Shown here: one piece after another, positions 42,832-50,611 of the stretch
Layout: each line of letters begins with the position of its first letter
Numbering within the stretch: position 1 is the first letter of the stretch
DNA from: Pseudomonas multiresinivorans
GTDB lineage: Bacteria > Pseudomonadota > Gammaproteobacteria > Pseudomonadales > Pseudomonadaceae
Direction: 5' to 3'
DNA length: 64,000 nucleotides
Assembly: GCF_012971725.1 (NCBI RefSeq)
Contig: NZ_CP048833.1
Coordinates: forward strand, 4,464,001-4,528,000
The notes under the pieces: generated by a model
Told to the model about the DNA's origin: nothing
Database searches by the model: none
What the model saw: the letters and a program-made list of their open reading frames with translations, nothing else
Translations under genes and position numbers: made by a program

Positions 42832-43707
42832 TCAGAGCTGCCCGGACTTGCGCAGCGCCACCTGCGATAGCGCGCTCCAGTCCAGATCGCCATCGCCGTG
42901 GGCAATGGCTTCCAGCAGGTTGTCACGCAGGACGCTGGCGAACGGCAGCGGCACGCGCTGCTCCTGCCCGGCCGACAGCGCCAGCCCCACATCCTTGAGG
43001 CCCAGCACCAGGCGGAACGCCGCCGGATCGAAGCGCTGCTCGGCGATCAGGGCGCCGTAGTTGCGGTACACCGGCGCGTTGAACAGCGTGTTGCCCATGA
43101 TCTCCATGAACTCACCCGGCGCCACCCCGTAGGTCTTCACCAGCGCAGTACTCTCCCCCATCGCCTCGATGGCGCTGGCAATCATGAAATTGCCGGCGAT
43201 TTTCACCGCAACGGCGCGCAAAGGGTCGTCGCCCAGCGGCCAGGTCTTCTGTCCCAGCACATCGAGGACCGGCTGCGCCTTGGCGATAGCCGCCTCGGGG
43301 CCGGCGACCAGGATGTTCAGCTTGCCGGCGGCGGCGACGTCGGTGCGACCAAACACCGGCGCAGCAACGAACTCGACGCCCTGTTCACGGTGCAGCTCCA
43401 CCAACTCGGTGACAAGGGCGGTGGACAGCGTAGCCATGCTCAGGTGCACCAGCCCGGCCTTGGCCGAGGCCAGGGCGCCGCTGTCCAGCAGCACGGCACG
43501 GGTGGAGGTGTCGTCGGCCAGCATGGAAATCACCAGCTCGACGTCGAAAGCCTGCACAGGCGTGGTCGCGGCAACGGCACCCAGCGCCACCAGGGGCTCG
43601 GCAGCAGCTGGCGAACGGTTCCAGACGACGACCTGGTGGCCGGCCTTGATGAGGTTTGCAGCCATGGCAGCACCCATGCCGCCCAATCCGAGAAATCCGA
43701 TCTTCAT
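42832..43707 (-). CDS. NAD(P)-dependent beta-hydroxyacid dehydrogenase
   Basis: 291 residues of the 3-hydroxyisobutyrate dehydrogenase family. NAD(P)-binding MKIGFLGLGGMGAAMAANLI with NRSP after strand beta2 (often NADP preference), the substrate motif region APVFGRTDVAAAGKLNILVAG, and the catalytic Lys in AVKIAGNFMIASAIEAMGES. Family members reduce succinic semialdehyde, glyoxylate or oxidise 3-hydroxyisobutyrate; the substrate here is not evident. GAGGCG precedes the ATG. The next genes upstream (glutaredoxin-like, TetR) are on the same strand, 52 nt away. Confidence 0.85.
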   Translation of the reverse strand: MKIGFLGLGGMGAAMAANLIKAGHQVVVWNRSPAAAEPLVALGAVAATTPVQAFDVELVISMLADDTSTRAVLLDSGALASAKAGLVHLSMATLSTALVTELVELHREQGVEFVAAPVFGRTDVAAAGKLNILVAGPEAAIAKAQPVLDVLGQKTWPLGDDPLRAVAVKIAGNFMIASAIEAMGESTALVKTYGVAPGEFMEIMGNTLFNAPVYRNYGALIAEQRFDPAAFRLVLGLKDVGLALSAGQEQRVPLPFASVLRDNLLEAIAHGDGDLDWSALSQVALRKSGQL

Positions 43708-43759
43708 TGCAATGCGCCTCGCATCAGTTGATTGAGGAGAGGAAAAGCCGCCAAAGGCA

Positions 43760-44023
43760 TCAGCGGCGGAGGAAAGTGGCGACCTGTTCGGCGTCGAAGG
43801 GCCAGTTCAGCTCGGCGCCGGAATCGCAGCGGCGCAGCACGGGAATGCTCAAGCCATATTGCTCGACCCATTCCTCGCGATCGGCGATGTCCACCAGCTC
43901 GACCAGCAGGCCGTGTTCGACAAAGGGCATCAGCACGGCTTCGGCCACTTCGCAGAGATGGCAGCCGAGGGTGCCGAAGAGTTGGCATTCCGGGGGCATG
44001 TGAGACTTCAGGGTTGGCGGCAT
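43760..44023 (-). CDS. Glutaredoxin-like protein (DUF836)
   Basis: 87 residues with a thioredoxin-like fold: CQLFGTLGCHLCEVAEAVLM contains the CxxC active site CHLC, followed by VELVDIADREEWVEQYGLSI and a cis-Pro region SIPVLRRC. It is the short glutaredoxin-like family DUF836. Probable cytoplasmic thiol-disulphide role; partner unknown. The start at 44023 has GGAG 9 nt upstream; an internal ATG at 43999 is possible. It starts 4 nt after the stop of the TetR gene, so both share a transcript. Confidence 0.85.
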   Translation of the reverse strand: MPPTLKSHMPPECQLFGTLGCHLCEVAEAVLMPFVEHGLLVELVDIADREEWVEQYGLSIPVLRRCDSGAELNWPFDAEQVATFLRR

Positions 44024-44027
44024 GGGT

Positions 44028-44585
44028 TCAGACTCCGGCGTGCTTGAGCAAGGTATCGGCCATGGCGCGGGCTTCTCGCCCTTGCTGCGCCGGGCCCTGC
44101 ATATGCGCCATCACCAGCACGCCCTCGAGCAGGTATTGCAGTTGGCGGGCCAGAGCCTCCGGCTCCGCAGCACCAAGGCGCATCAATTGGGCTGCGAAGA
44201 AGCGGCCGAGGAAAGCCTTGTGCTCAGCGGCCTGCTGGTGGATGGGGTGTTCGCGGTTGTGGAATTCGCCCGCGGCGTGGATGAAGGCGCAGCCGCAGAA
44301 GTCCGGGCTGTCGAGCACCTCCTGCAGGCCGTCGAAGATCGCCAGGATCGACTCGCGCGGCGCGAGGATGCGTACGGCCACCTCCATACGCTCGACCATG
44401 CGGGCGTGGCGCTCCTCCAGCGCCGCCATGATCAGGTCGTCCTTGGACTTGAAATGCTTGTAAAGCGTCATCTTCGCCACGCCCGACTCGGCAAGGATGC
44501 GGTCGATCCCGGTGGCGTGGTAGCCCTCGCGGTAAAACAGGTCCTGGGCGGTGGTGAGCAGCAGCTCGCGTTTGCTGGATGCCAT
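44028..44585 (-). CDS. TetR-family transcriptional regulator
   Basis: 185 residues. The N-terminal HTH is clear: SKRELLLTTAQDLFYREGYH and IDRILAESGVAKMTLYKHFK. The ligand domain contains DSPDFCGCAFIHAAGEFHN, with two Cys, common in the AcrR/RutR-like group that controls oxidoreductases and glutathione transferases. A perfect AGGAGGT site precedes the ATG at 44585; the frame runs open far upstream over the divergent genes but that is antisense. It is divergent from the GST gene, whose promoter holds a dyad operator. Confidence 0.92.
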   Translation of the reverse strand: MASSKRELLLTTAQDLFYREGYHATGIDRILAESGVAKMTLYKHFKSKDDLIMAALEERHARMVERMEVAVRILAPRESILAIFDGLQEVLDSPDFCGCAFIHAAGEFHNREHPIHQQAAEHKAFLGRFFAAQLMRLGAAEPEALARQLQYLLEGVLVMAHMQGPAQQGREARAMADTLLKHAGV

Positions 44586-44692
44586 GGCATTACCTCCTGA
44601 CCGGACATTATGCGCGAGGCGCGGCGCCCATGGGGAGCCGGAGCGTTGCAGGGAGCGGCCGCGCAGGTGCCGATGGGTGACGGTCATTTCGC

Positions 44693-44722
44693 TTGAACTA
44701 TACAGACCTGTCTGTCTAATAT
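44693..44722 (+). promoter_or_regulatory. GST gene promoter with TetR-type operator
   Basis: TTGAAC (44693-44698), 18-bp spacer, TAATAT (44717-44722). In the spacer lies the dyad ACAGAC-CT-GTCTGT (44702-44715), a 6-bp perfect inverted repeat. Binding there would block the promoter; the divergent TetR gene is the likely source of the repressor. Confidence 0.7.
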
Positions 44723-44762
44723 CTATGCCGTCGTCCCCACAACAATGCACAGGGCTCTCGCC

Positions 44763-45359
44763 ATGAAACTCCACGACGTCGCGCTTTCCGGTAACTGCTA
44801 CAAGGTTCGTCTGTTCCTCGGGCTCATCGGCCACAAGGCTGAGCTGGTGCCGGTGGACCTGCAGGGCGGCGCGCACAAGCGCCCGGCCTTCCTGGCGATC
44901 AATCCGCGTGGCCAGGTGCCAGCGCTGGAAGACGGCGAACTCCGCCTGGGCGACTCCCACGCCATCCTGGCCTACCTCGCACGGCAGTACGGCGAGCCGC
45001 ACTGGTCCCCCCAGGACGCCATGACTCAGGGGCGAATCGCCAACTGGCTGAGCTTCTCGGCCAACGAGGTGCAGCACGGCCTGGCCCTGGCACGGGTGAT
45101 CCAGCTGTTCAAGCGCCCCGGCGACCTGGCCACGGCGCAGGCCAAGGGCCGCCATGCGCTGGAACTGCTGGACGCGACGCTGGCCGACCACCGCTGGCTG
45201 GCGCAGACGGAGAAGCCGAGCATCGCCGACATTGCCGTCTACCCCTACGTCGCCCTGGCGCCGGAAGGCGGGCTCGAGCCATCCGGCTATCCCTATGTGC
45301 AGGACTGGCTGGCCCGCGTGCGCGCCCTGGCCGGCTACGTCGCACAGCCCGCCCTCTGA
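44763..45359 (+). CDS. Glutathione S-transferase
   Basis: 198 residues. The thioredoxin-like N-terminal domain (MKLHDVALSGNCYKVRLFLG, NPRGQVPALEDGELRLGDSH with the cis-Pro and the glutathione-binding D-S) and the all-helical C-terminal domain (PSIADIAVYPYVALAPEGGL, with the N-capping box IADIAVYPY) are present. It joins glutathione to electrophiles or acts as a peroxidase. The ATG at 44763 gives the family N-terminus; the upstream ATG (44745) is poorer. It is divergent from a TetR regulator and followed by a secreted metallo-hydrolase. Confidence 0.92.
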   Translation: MKLHDVALSGNCYKVRLFLGLIGHKAELVPVDLQGGAHKRPAFLAINPRGQVPALEDGELRLGDSHAILAYLARQYGEPHWSPQDAMTQGRIANWLSFSANEVQHGLALARVIQLFKRPGDLATAQAKGRHALELLDATLADHRWLAQTEKPSIADIAVYPYVALAPEGGLEPSGYPYVQDWLARVRALAGYVAQPAL

Positions 45360-45419
45360 ATCTGCGCGCCGCCCCGAACCTGGCGGCGCCCTTCTCCGCT
45401 CCACGAAAAGGAAAGTTCG

Positions 45420-46286
45420 ATGCGTCTGCCATCCCTGCTGCTGGCCGGGCTGTTCGCCCTCGCCTGCCTGAACAGCCAGGCCGCCGACCTGCGCTTCTCG
45501 CTGATCCGCACGTCCGGCGTAACCACCCTGGATGCATTCACCGTGGCCGGCGGCGACTGGACACAGAAGGTCCCGCTCAACCACACCGCAGTATTGATCC
45601 AGCACCACGCCGCGACCCTGCTGTTCGATACCGGGCTGGGCAGCCAGGCGGACGCGCAGTTCAAGCAGGACATGCCCTGGTGGGACAAGCCGCTGTTCCA
45701 GTACGAAGGCCTGAAACCGGCGCGCGAGCAGTTGCAGGGCAGCGGCATCCGCATCGACCGGATCATTCTCTCCCATGCCCACTGGGATCACGCCTCCGGC
45801 CTGTCCGACTTCCCGGATGTGCCGGTCTGGGCGACCTACGAGGAAATCAACTACGCCCACATCGCCCAGCCTCCGGCGGTATTCCCGAGCCAGTTCCGCC
45901 ATCCGGTGAAATGGGTACCGTTCCAGTTCGAATCCGGCCCCTTCCTGGCCTACGACCGCAGCCTCGACCTGTTCGGCGACGGCAGCCTGGTGCTGGTACC
46001 GATGCACGGCCATACCCCCGGCGCGGTCGGCCTGTTCATCACCCTCGACGACGGTCGGCGCTTCTTCTTCAGCGGCGATACTACCTGGCGCCTGTCCGGC
46101 TTCACCGGCCCCCGCGAGAAATTCTGGGTCAGCCGCAGACTGGTAGACAGCAACCGCGAGCAGACCCTGGCCGAAGTGGCCCGCGTCCACGAATTGATGC
46201 TTGCCTATCCAATGCTGACCGTGGTGCCCGCCCACGACGCTCAGGTGCAGGACAAACTCGGCTACTACCCCCACTGGATTCAGTGA
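45420..46286 (+). CDS. Secreted metallo-beta-lactamase-fold hydrolase
   Basis: 288 residues with signal peptide MRLPSLLLAGLFALACLNSQAA. The metal-binding motif is HAHWDHASGL (H-x-H-x-D-H), with later ligands in PMHGHTPGAVGL, FSGDTTWRL and VVPAHDAQV, all conserved. The fold resembles lactonase (AHL/AttM-like) enzymes more than beta-lactamases. Periplasmic location is predicted; substrate unknown. AAAGGAAA precedes the ATG. It follows the GST gene by 60 nt on the same strand and may share its TetR-controlled promoter. Confidence 0.88.
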   Translation: MRLPSLLLAGLFALACLNSQAADLRFSLIRTSGVTTLDAFTVAGGDWTQKVPLNHTAVLIQHHAATLLFDTGLGSQADAQFKQDMPWWDKPLFQYEGLKPAREQLQGSGIRIDRIILSHAHWDHASGLSDFPDVPVWATYEEINYAHIAQPPAVFPSQFRHPVKWVPFQFESGPFLAYDRSLDLFGDGSLVLVPMHGHTPGAVGLFITLDDGRRFFFSGDTTWRLSGFTGPREKFWVSRRLVDSNREQTLAEVARVHELMLAYPMLTVVPAHDAQVQDKLGYYPHWIQ

Positions 46287-46461
46287 AAGCCACGCCAGCC
46301 GCCGCTCAGCGCTTCAATAGCCAGCTCACTAATCAGCGACTAAGGTCTAAGAGTCGTCAACATTCGGTAATGATTTAGTAGGTAGGCTGTAACAGATCGA
46401 CATGCCGGCCCGATCCACCGGTATCACCGAACTGCCCCAAGCGCTCGAGGAGACAATAACA

Positions 46462-47733
46462 ATGAGCAAGACCCCGATCGCCCGTGCCGTGGCTTTGTCC
46501 ACGCTGGGTACCAGCTTTATCCTTCCGACACTCGCCCACGCTGACTTCATCAAGGACAGCAAAGCCACCGTCGAACTGCGCAACTTCTACTTCAACCGCG
46601 ACTTCCGCCAGGACAGCCCGGCCCCTGCCCAGAACAAGGCCGAGGAATGGGCCCAGGGCTTCATCCTCAAATACGAATCCGGCTACACCGACGGCACCAT
46701 CGGCGTCGGCGTCGATGCCCTGGGCACCCTGGGCCTGAAACTCGATTCCTCGCCTGACCGCAGCGGTACCGGCCTGCTGCAGCGCTCGCGCAGCGATGGC
46801 CGCGCCGAAGACAGCTACGGCGACCTGGGCATCACCGCCAAGCTGCGCGCGTCCAAGAGCACCCTGAAGGCCGGCACCCTGCTGCCGAAGATGCCGGTGG
46901 TGCAGTACAACGACACCCGCCTGCTGCCGCAGACCTTCAGCGGCTTCGCCCTGAACTCCGCGGAACTCGACGGCCTGACCGTCGATGGCGGCCGCCTCTA
47001 CCAGGTGAACCAGCGCGACTCCTCCGACTACGAGGACATGACCATCACCGGTGGCGGCAAGCGCAACATCAAGCTGGGCGATGCCACCACGAGCAACAAG
47101 TTCCTGTTCGGCGGCCTCACCTACAAGTGGACCGACAGCCTCAGCACCAGCTACCACTACGGCGGCCTGGAAGACATCTACAAGCAGCACTACCTGGGCC
47201 TGATCCACGTATTGCCGATCGCCGACAAGCAGTCGCTGAAGTCCGACATCCGCTGGGCCAAGTCCGATGACGACGGCGGCAGCAACGTCGACAACAAGGC
47301 GCTCAACGCCATGTTCACCTATGCCCTGGGCTACCACGCCTTCGGCCTCGGTTACCAGAAGATGAGCGGCGACACCGGCTTCGCCTACATCAACGGTACC
47401 GACCCCTACCTGGTGAACTACATCCAGATCGGCGACTTCGCCAACAAGGACGAGAAATCCTGGCAGGCGCGCTACGACTACAACTTCGCCGGCCTCGGCA
47501 TCCCCGGCCTGACCTTCATGACTCGCTACGTGAAGGGCGACAACATCGACCTGATCACCACCGACGGCGAAGGCAAGGAATGGGAACGCGACACCGACAT
47601 CGCCTACGTCTTCCAGGACGGCCCGCTGAAGAACCTGGGCGTGAAGTGGCGTAACGCGACCATGCGCACCAACTACACCAACGATTACGACGAAAACCGT
47701 CTGATCGTCAGCTACACCATGCCGCTCTGGTAA
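46462..47733 (+). CDS. opdQ: OprD-family outer-membrane porin (OpdQ-like)
   Basis: 423 residues with signal peptide (MSKTPIARAVALSTLGTSFILPTLAHA) and an 18-strand beta-barrel of the OprD family. Typical features: DFIKDSKATVELRNFYFNRD at the mature start, the basic and polar loops SSPDRSGTGLLQRSRSDGRA, and the C-terminal YDENRLIVSYTMPLW ending in Trp. It should take up a small carboxylate, sugar acid or amino acid. By position (after the GST/TetR cluster) it corresponds to P. aeruginosa opdQ (PA3038, from memory); the substrate is not fixed by sequence. GAGGAGA lies upstream of the ATG. Confidence 0.85.
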   Translation: MSKTPIARAVALSTLGTSFILPTLAHADFIKDSKATVELRNFYFNRDFRQDSPAPAQNKAEEWAQGFILKYESGYTDGTIGVGVDALGTLGLKLDSSPDRSGTGLLQRSRSDGRAEDSYGDLGITAKLRASKSTLKAGTLLPKMPVVQYNDTRLLPQTFSGFALNSAELDGLTVDGGRLYQVNQRDSSDYEDMTITGGGKRNIKLGDATTSNKFLFGGLTYKWTDSLSTSYHYGGLEDIYKQHYLGLIHVLPIADKQSLKSDIRWAKSDDDGGSNVDNKALNAMFTYALGYHAFGLGYQKMSGDTGFAYINGTDPYLVNYIQIGDFANKDEKSWQARYDYNFAGLGIPGLTFMTRYVKGDNIDLITTDGEGKEWERDTDIAYVFQDGPLKNLGVKWRNATMRTNYTNDYDENRLIVSYTMPLW

Positions 47734-47749
47734 CCCTAGCGGCATGACG

Positions 47750-47776
47750 AAAAGCCCGGCAGATGCCGGGCTTTTT
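47750..47776 (+). terminator. Intrinsic terminator of the porin gene
   Basis: Stem GCCCGGCA (47754-47761) with TGCCGGGC (47764-47771), 2-nt loop, preceded by AAAA and followed by TTTTTC. Confidence 0.92.
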
Positions 47777-47787
47777 CTTGCTCTTTT

Positions 47788-47862
47788 GTAGGAGCTAGCT
47801 TGCTCGCGAACCTCTCTACCGCCACTCCGGCGCGAAGCGTTCGCGAGCAAGCTAGCTCCTAC
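47788..47862. repeat. REP pair with co-varying substitution in both arms
   Basis: The left arm begins GTAGGAGCTAGCTTGCTCGC, the right arm ends GCGAGCAAGCTAGCTCCTAC at 47862. Compared with the pair at 31524, GAGCGAGC is GAGCTAGC in the left arm and the right arm has the matching change, so the long pairing stays perfect. Confidence 0.92.
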
Positions 47863-47870
47863 AATCTCCT

Positions 47871-49079
47871 TCAGTCCTGGCTGAGCGCCCCGATCTTGTG
47901 GATCGACAGGTCGGCACCGTAGTACTCCTCCTCCTTCGTCAGGCGAATCCCCACTGCCGACTTCACCAGGCCGTACACCAGCAGACCACCGGCGAAGGCC
48001 ACGACGACTCCCAGCAATGTGCCGATCGCCTGGCTGGCAAGACTCACACCGCCCAAGCCGCCGAGCGCCTGCTGCCCGAAGATCCCGCAGGCGATGCCGC
48101 CCCAGGCGCCGCACAAACCGTGCAGCGGCCAGACACCGAGCACGTCGTCGATCTTCCAGCGCACCTGGGTCGCGGTAAATGCCCAGACGAACAGCGCGCC
48201 CGCCACCATCCCAGTGGCCAGGGCGCCTATGGGGTGCATCAGGTCGGAACCGGCACAGACTGCGACCAGCCCGGCCAGCGGGCCGTTGTGCAGGAAGCCC
48301 GGATCGTTGCGGCCAACCAGCAGCGACGCCACCGTGCCGCCGACCATCGCCAGCAGTGAGTTCACCGCCACCAGGCCGCTGGCGCCGGCCAGCGACTGAG
48401 CGCTCATCACGTTGAAGCCGAACCAGCCAACGATGAGAATCCAGGAGCCCGCCGCCAGGAATGGAATGTTCGACGGCGCGAAGGCCACCAGGCGCCCTTC
48501 GCGATAACGGCCGTTGCGCTGCCCCAGCAGGACCACCGCCGCCAGCGCCAGCCAGCCGCCAAAGGCGTGCACCACCACGGAACCGGCAAAATCATGGAAG
48601 GCCGCACCGAACTCGGCCTTGAGCCAGTCCTGGAAGCCGAAGTTGCCGTTCCAGATCAACCCTTCGAAGAAGGGATAGACGAAGGCGACGATCAGCGCGG
48701 TCGCCATCAGCTGCGGGCCGAACTTTGCCCGCTCGGCGATGCCGCCCGAGATGATCGCGGGAATCGCTGCAGCGAAGGTCAGCAGGAAAAAGAACTTCAC
48801 CAGCGCGTAGCCGTTTTCGTGCGTCAGCTGCGCCGCCGGCTGTAGAAAGGTCACGCCATAGGCGATCCAGTAGCCGACGAAGAAGTAGGCCAGGGCAGAA
48901 ATAGCGAAGTCCGAGAGAATTTTCGACAACGCATTGACCTGGTTCTTCAGGCGCACCGTGCCAACTTCCAGGAAGGCGAAGCCCGCATGCATGGCCAGCA
49001 CCATGACCGCGCCCATCAGGAGGAACAGTGTGTTGGAGCCGTGGACCAGCGTGTCTACGGCACTATTGAGGTTTTCCAT
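47871..49079 (-). CDS. Ammonium transporter, Amt family
   Basis: 402 residues, inner membrane, 11 transmembrane segments expected. Conserved Amt motifs: DFAISALAYFFVGYWIAYG, GGIAERAKFGPQLMATALI, GSVVVHAFGGWLAL (first of the twin pore histidines), NDPGFLHNGPLAGLVAVCAG and LGVWPLHGLCGAWGGIACG (second). It moves NH3/NH4+. It is not next to glnK, unlike the main amtB. The ATG at 49079 is poorly spaced from a purine-rich site. The REP pair lies just after the stop codon. Confidence 0.93.
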   Translation of the reverse strand: MENLNSAVDTLVHGSNTLFLLMGAVMVLAMHAGFAFLEVGTVRLKNQVNALSKILSDFAISALAYFFVGYWIAYGVTFLQPAAQLTHENGYALVKFFFLLTFAAAIPAIISGGIAERAKFGPQLMATALIVAFVYPFFEGLIWNGNFGFQDWLKAEFGAAFHDFAGSVVVHAFGGWLALAAVVLLGQRNGRYREGRLVAFAPSNIPFLAAGSWILIVGWFGFNVMSAQSLAGASGLVAVNSLLAMVGGTVASLLVGRNDPGFLHNGPLAGLVAVCAGSDLMHPIGALATGMVAGALFVWAFTATQVRWKIDDVLGVWPLHGLCGAWGGIACGIFGQQALGGLGGVSLASQAIGTLLGVVVAFAGGLLVYGLVKSAVGIRLTKEEEYYGADLSIHKIGALSQD

Positions 49080-49483
49080 CGCTACAGGCAGCCCCGGAGG
49101 TCAAGGGGAAAGCACCAAAACAGCTCGCGGCGACCCCGCGCCGCACCACACTGAAGCAGTGATGCACCGCAGAAGAGCCGAGCGCTGAACCAGATTGGCC
49201 CACAGGCCATCCGACCAGCTTCGCAATTTCCTGTACTTCCTTATGTTTTTCAGTGATTTGAGCTCAGTTTCCGCGCCGTTCAAGGCACCGGAAACGCCCC
49301 GCCGTGGGGCGCTCGGCTCTCCATGCGCACCAGAGAAATGCAAGCGTCATACCACCCGCCAGACCATCAACAGCTAGGCTTCATCTCGCACGCAAGAGCG
49401 GCCCCGTGGTGAATTTATGAGAAACTTTCCTCCGCCCCCGGGGCTCGAAAACTAGGAACCTCAACCCGCACAAGGAGCATCAC
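49080..49483. other. 404-bp intergenic region between divergent amt and the ElaB-like gene
   Basis: No plausible protein: short frames lack ribosome sites and family sequence. I found no clear sigma-54 element (TGGC-N8-TTGC) for amt. The part next to the ElaB-like gene carries a possible sigma-E/AlgU-type promoter, listed separately. No RNA gene seen. Confidence 0.5.
49421..49451 (+). promoter_or_regulatory. Possible AlgU (sigma-E)-type promoter for the ElaB-like gene
   Basis: GAAACTT (49421-49427), 17-bp spacer, TCGAAAA (49445-49451), 32 nt before the ATG. It resembles the GAACTT/TCtgA pattern of AlgU promoters, with a mismatch in each half. Weak evidence. Confidence 0.3.
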
Positions 49484-49801
49484 ATGCCTCGCAAGACCGC
49501 AGTGAACGCCGCCAAGGATGAACTCCTGGCCGAATTCCAAGCCCTCGTCAGCGACACCGAGAAACTCCTGCAGAGCTCTGCCGACCTGGCCGGCGCCGAA
49601 GCCGACCAGATGCGCGCGCAGATCCACGAGAGCCTCAAGCGTGCCCGCGATGCCATCTACTCCACCAAGGACTCCGTGCGCGACCAGGGCAAGGCCGCCG
49701 TGGACGCCACCGAAGACTACGTCGGTGATCACCCCTGGCAGGCCGTGGGTATCGCCGCCGGTGTCGGCTTCCTCCTCGGCTTGCTGGTCAGCCGGCGCTG
49801 A
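49484..49801 (+). CDS. ElaB/YqjD family (DUF883) inner-membrane protein
   Basis: 105 residues. A long amphipathic helix region (VNAAKDELLAEFQALVSDTE, SADLAGAEADQMRAQIHESL) precedes the DUF883 C-terminus DYVGDHPWQAVGIAAGVGFLLGLLVSRR, a membrane anchor with glycine-rich helix and basic end. Family members (ElaB, YqjD, YgaM) anchor ribosomes to the membrane in stationary phase in E. coli. AAGGAG precedes the ATG. It starts a three-gene unit with YqjE- and YqjK-like genes, only 3 nt to the next. Confidence 0.92.
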   Translation: MPRKTAVNAAKDELLAEFQALVSDTEKLLQSSADLAGAEADQMRAQIHESLKRARDAIYSTKDSVRDQGKAAVDATEDYVGDHPWQAVGIAAGVGFLLGLLVSRR

Positions 49802-49804
49802 CCG

Positions 49805-50197
49805 ATGAGCGACGGAATGGACGCCGGGCCGAAGTCCTCGGCCAACTCTCCTTCCCTGCGGCGCTTCGGCGCCGCAGCCCTCGGGCTGCTGCACGGCCAC
49901 GTCGAACTGTTGGGCATCGAGCTGCAGGAGCAGAAGACCCGTACCGTGCAGATGCTCCTGATGGCCGGCCTCGCACTGGTCTTCGCCTTGCTCCTGCTGG
50001 TTGCGCTGTCGGTGCTGGTGTTGATTGTCTTCTGGGACAGCTATCGCCTGCAGGCCGCCATCGGCCTGTGCCTCTTCTATGTCGGCGGCAGCCTGCTCTG
50101 CGCTTGGCGCCTGCACCTGTTGGTCACCGACGAAGGCTCGCCCTTCAGTGCCACCCTCGATGAACTGGCCCGCGACCGGGAGCGCCTGTTGCCATGA
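49805..50197 (+). CDS. YqjE-like membrane protein (phage_holin_3_6 family)
   Basis: 130 residues. Two hydrophobic segments (QMLLMAGLALVFALLLLVAL and AAIGLCLFYVGGSLLCAWRL) sit between an N-terminal amphipathic helix (LRRFGAAALGLLHGHVELLG) and the tail FSATLDELARDRERLLP. This is the YqjE family. Despite the 'holin' family name, it is a chromosomal housekeeping gene and no phage gene is near. It overlaps the next gene by 4 nt (ATGA) and follows the ElaB-like gene by 3 nt. Confidence 0.88.
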   Translation: MSDGMDAGPKSSANSPSLRRFGAAALGLLHGHVELLGIELQEQKTRTVQMLLMAGLALVFALLLLVALSVLVLIVFWDSYRLQAAIGLCLFYVGGSLLCAWRLHLLVTDEGSPFSATLDELARDRERLLP

Positions 50198-50538
50198 GCG
50201 AAATGCCGGACGCCCGCAACCTGACCCGGGCCGAACTGCGCAAGGCCATCGTCCGTCTGCGCCTGGAAATGCAACGCCAGCAGCTTCGTCAGGAAGGTGA
50301 ATTGCTGCTGCAACCCCTGAAACAGGCTCGCCATGTCGGCCAGAGCTTACGCGGTGGCCTGGGCAGCAATATCCCGCTGTGGGGCGCCGGCGGCGCCGCA
50401 GCCCTGGCACTGCTGTTCGGCCGCAAGCGCCGCTGGATACGGCTGCTGCGCCTGGGGATCGCCCTGGCGCCAGTCATCCTGCAGATGCGCAGGAAGCCCG
50501 ACCATCAGGACCCTCCCGCGCCGTCGACGCACCTCTGA
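50194..50538 (+). CDS. YqjK-like membrane-associated protein
   Basis: 114 residues. A charged N-terminal helix (LTRAELRKAIVRLRLEMQRQ and QLRQEGELLLQPLKQARHV) leads to a hydrophobic stretch (IPLWGAGGAAALALLFGRKR) and a C-terminal basic/Pro-rich tail (MRRKPDHQDPPAPSTHL). It completes the ElaB-YqjE-YqjK order seen in Enterobacteria. The ATG overlaps the preceding TGA. Function unknown; probably acts with its two partners at the membrane. Confidence 0.82.
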   Translation: MSEMPDARNLTRAELRKAIVRLRLEMQRQQLRQEGELLLQPLKQARHVGQSLRGGLGSNIPLWGAGGAAALALLFGRKRRWIRLLRLGIALAPVILQMRRKPDHQDPPAPSTHL

Positions 50539-50611
50539 CGTCCATACTGGCCACATTCTTGCAAAGTGACATGGAGCAGCGCTCCAGCGCTTTCCTGTCA
50601 CGCCACTAAGG

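Noticed and set aside
44586..46274. Upstream extension of the TetR gene to 748 residues
   Set aside because: The extension is antisense to the GST and metallo-hydrolase genes; the perfect AGGAGGT before 44585 fixes the start.
49080..49300. Sigma-54 promoter for the ammonium transporter
   Set aside because: I searched for the -24/-12 pattern on the minus strand; only poor matches such as GCAA-N5-TGTACT in reverse were found.
49805..50197. Possible prophage gene, because of the 'holin' family name
   Set aside because: The YqjE family is chromosomal, set in an ElaB-YqjE-YqjK order; no other phage gene, integrase or att repeat is near.
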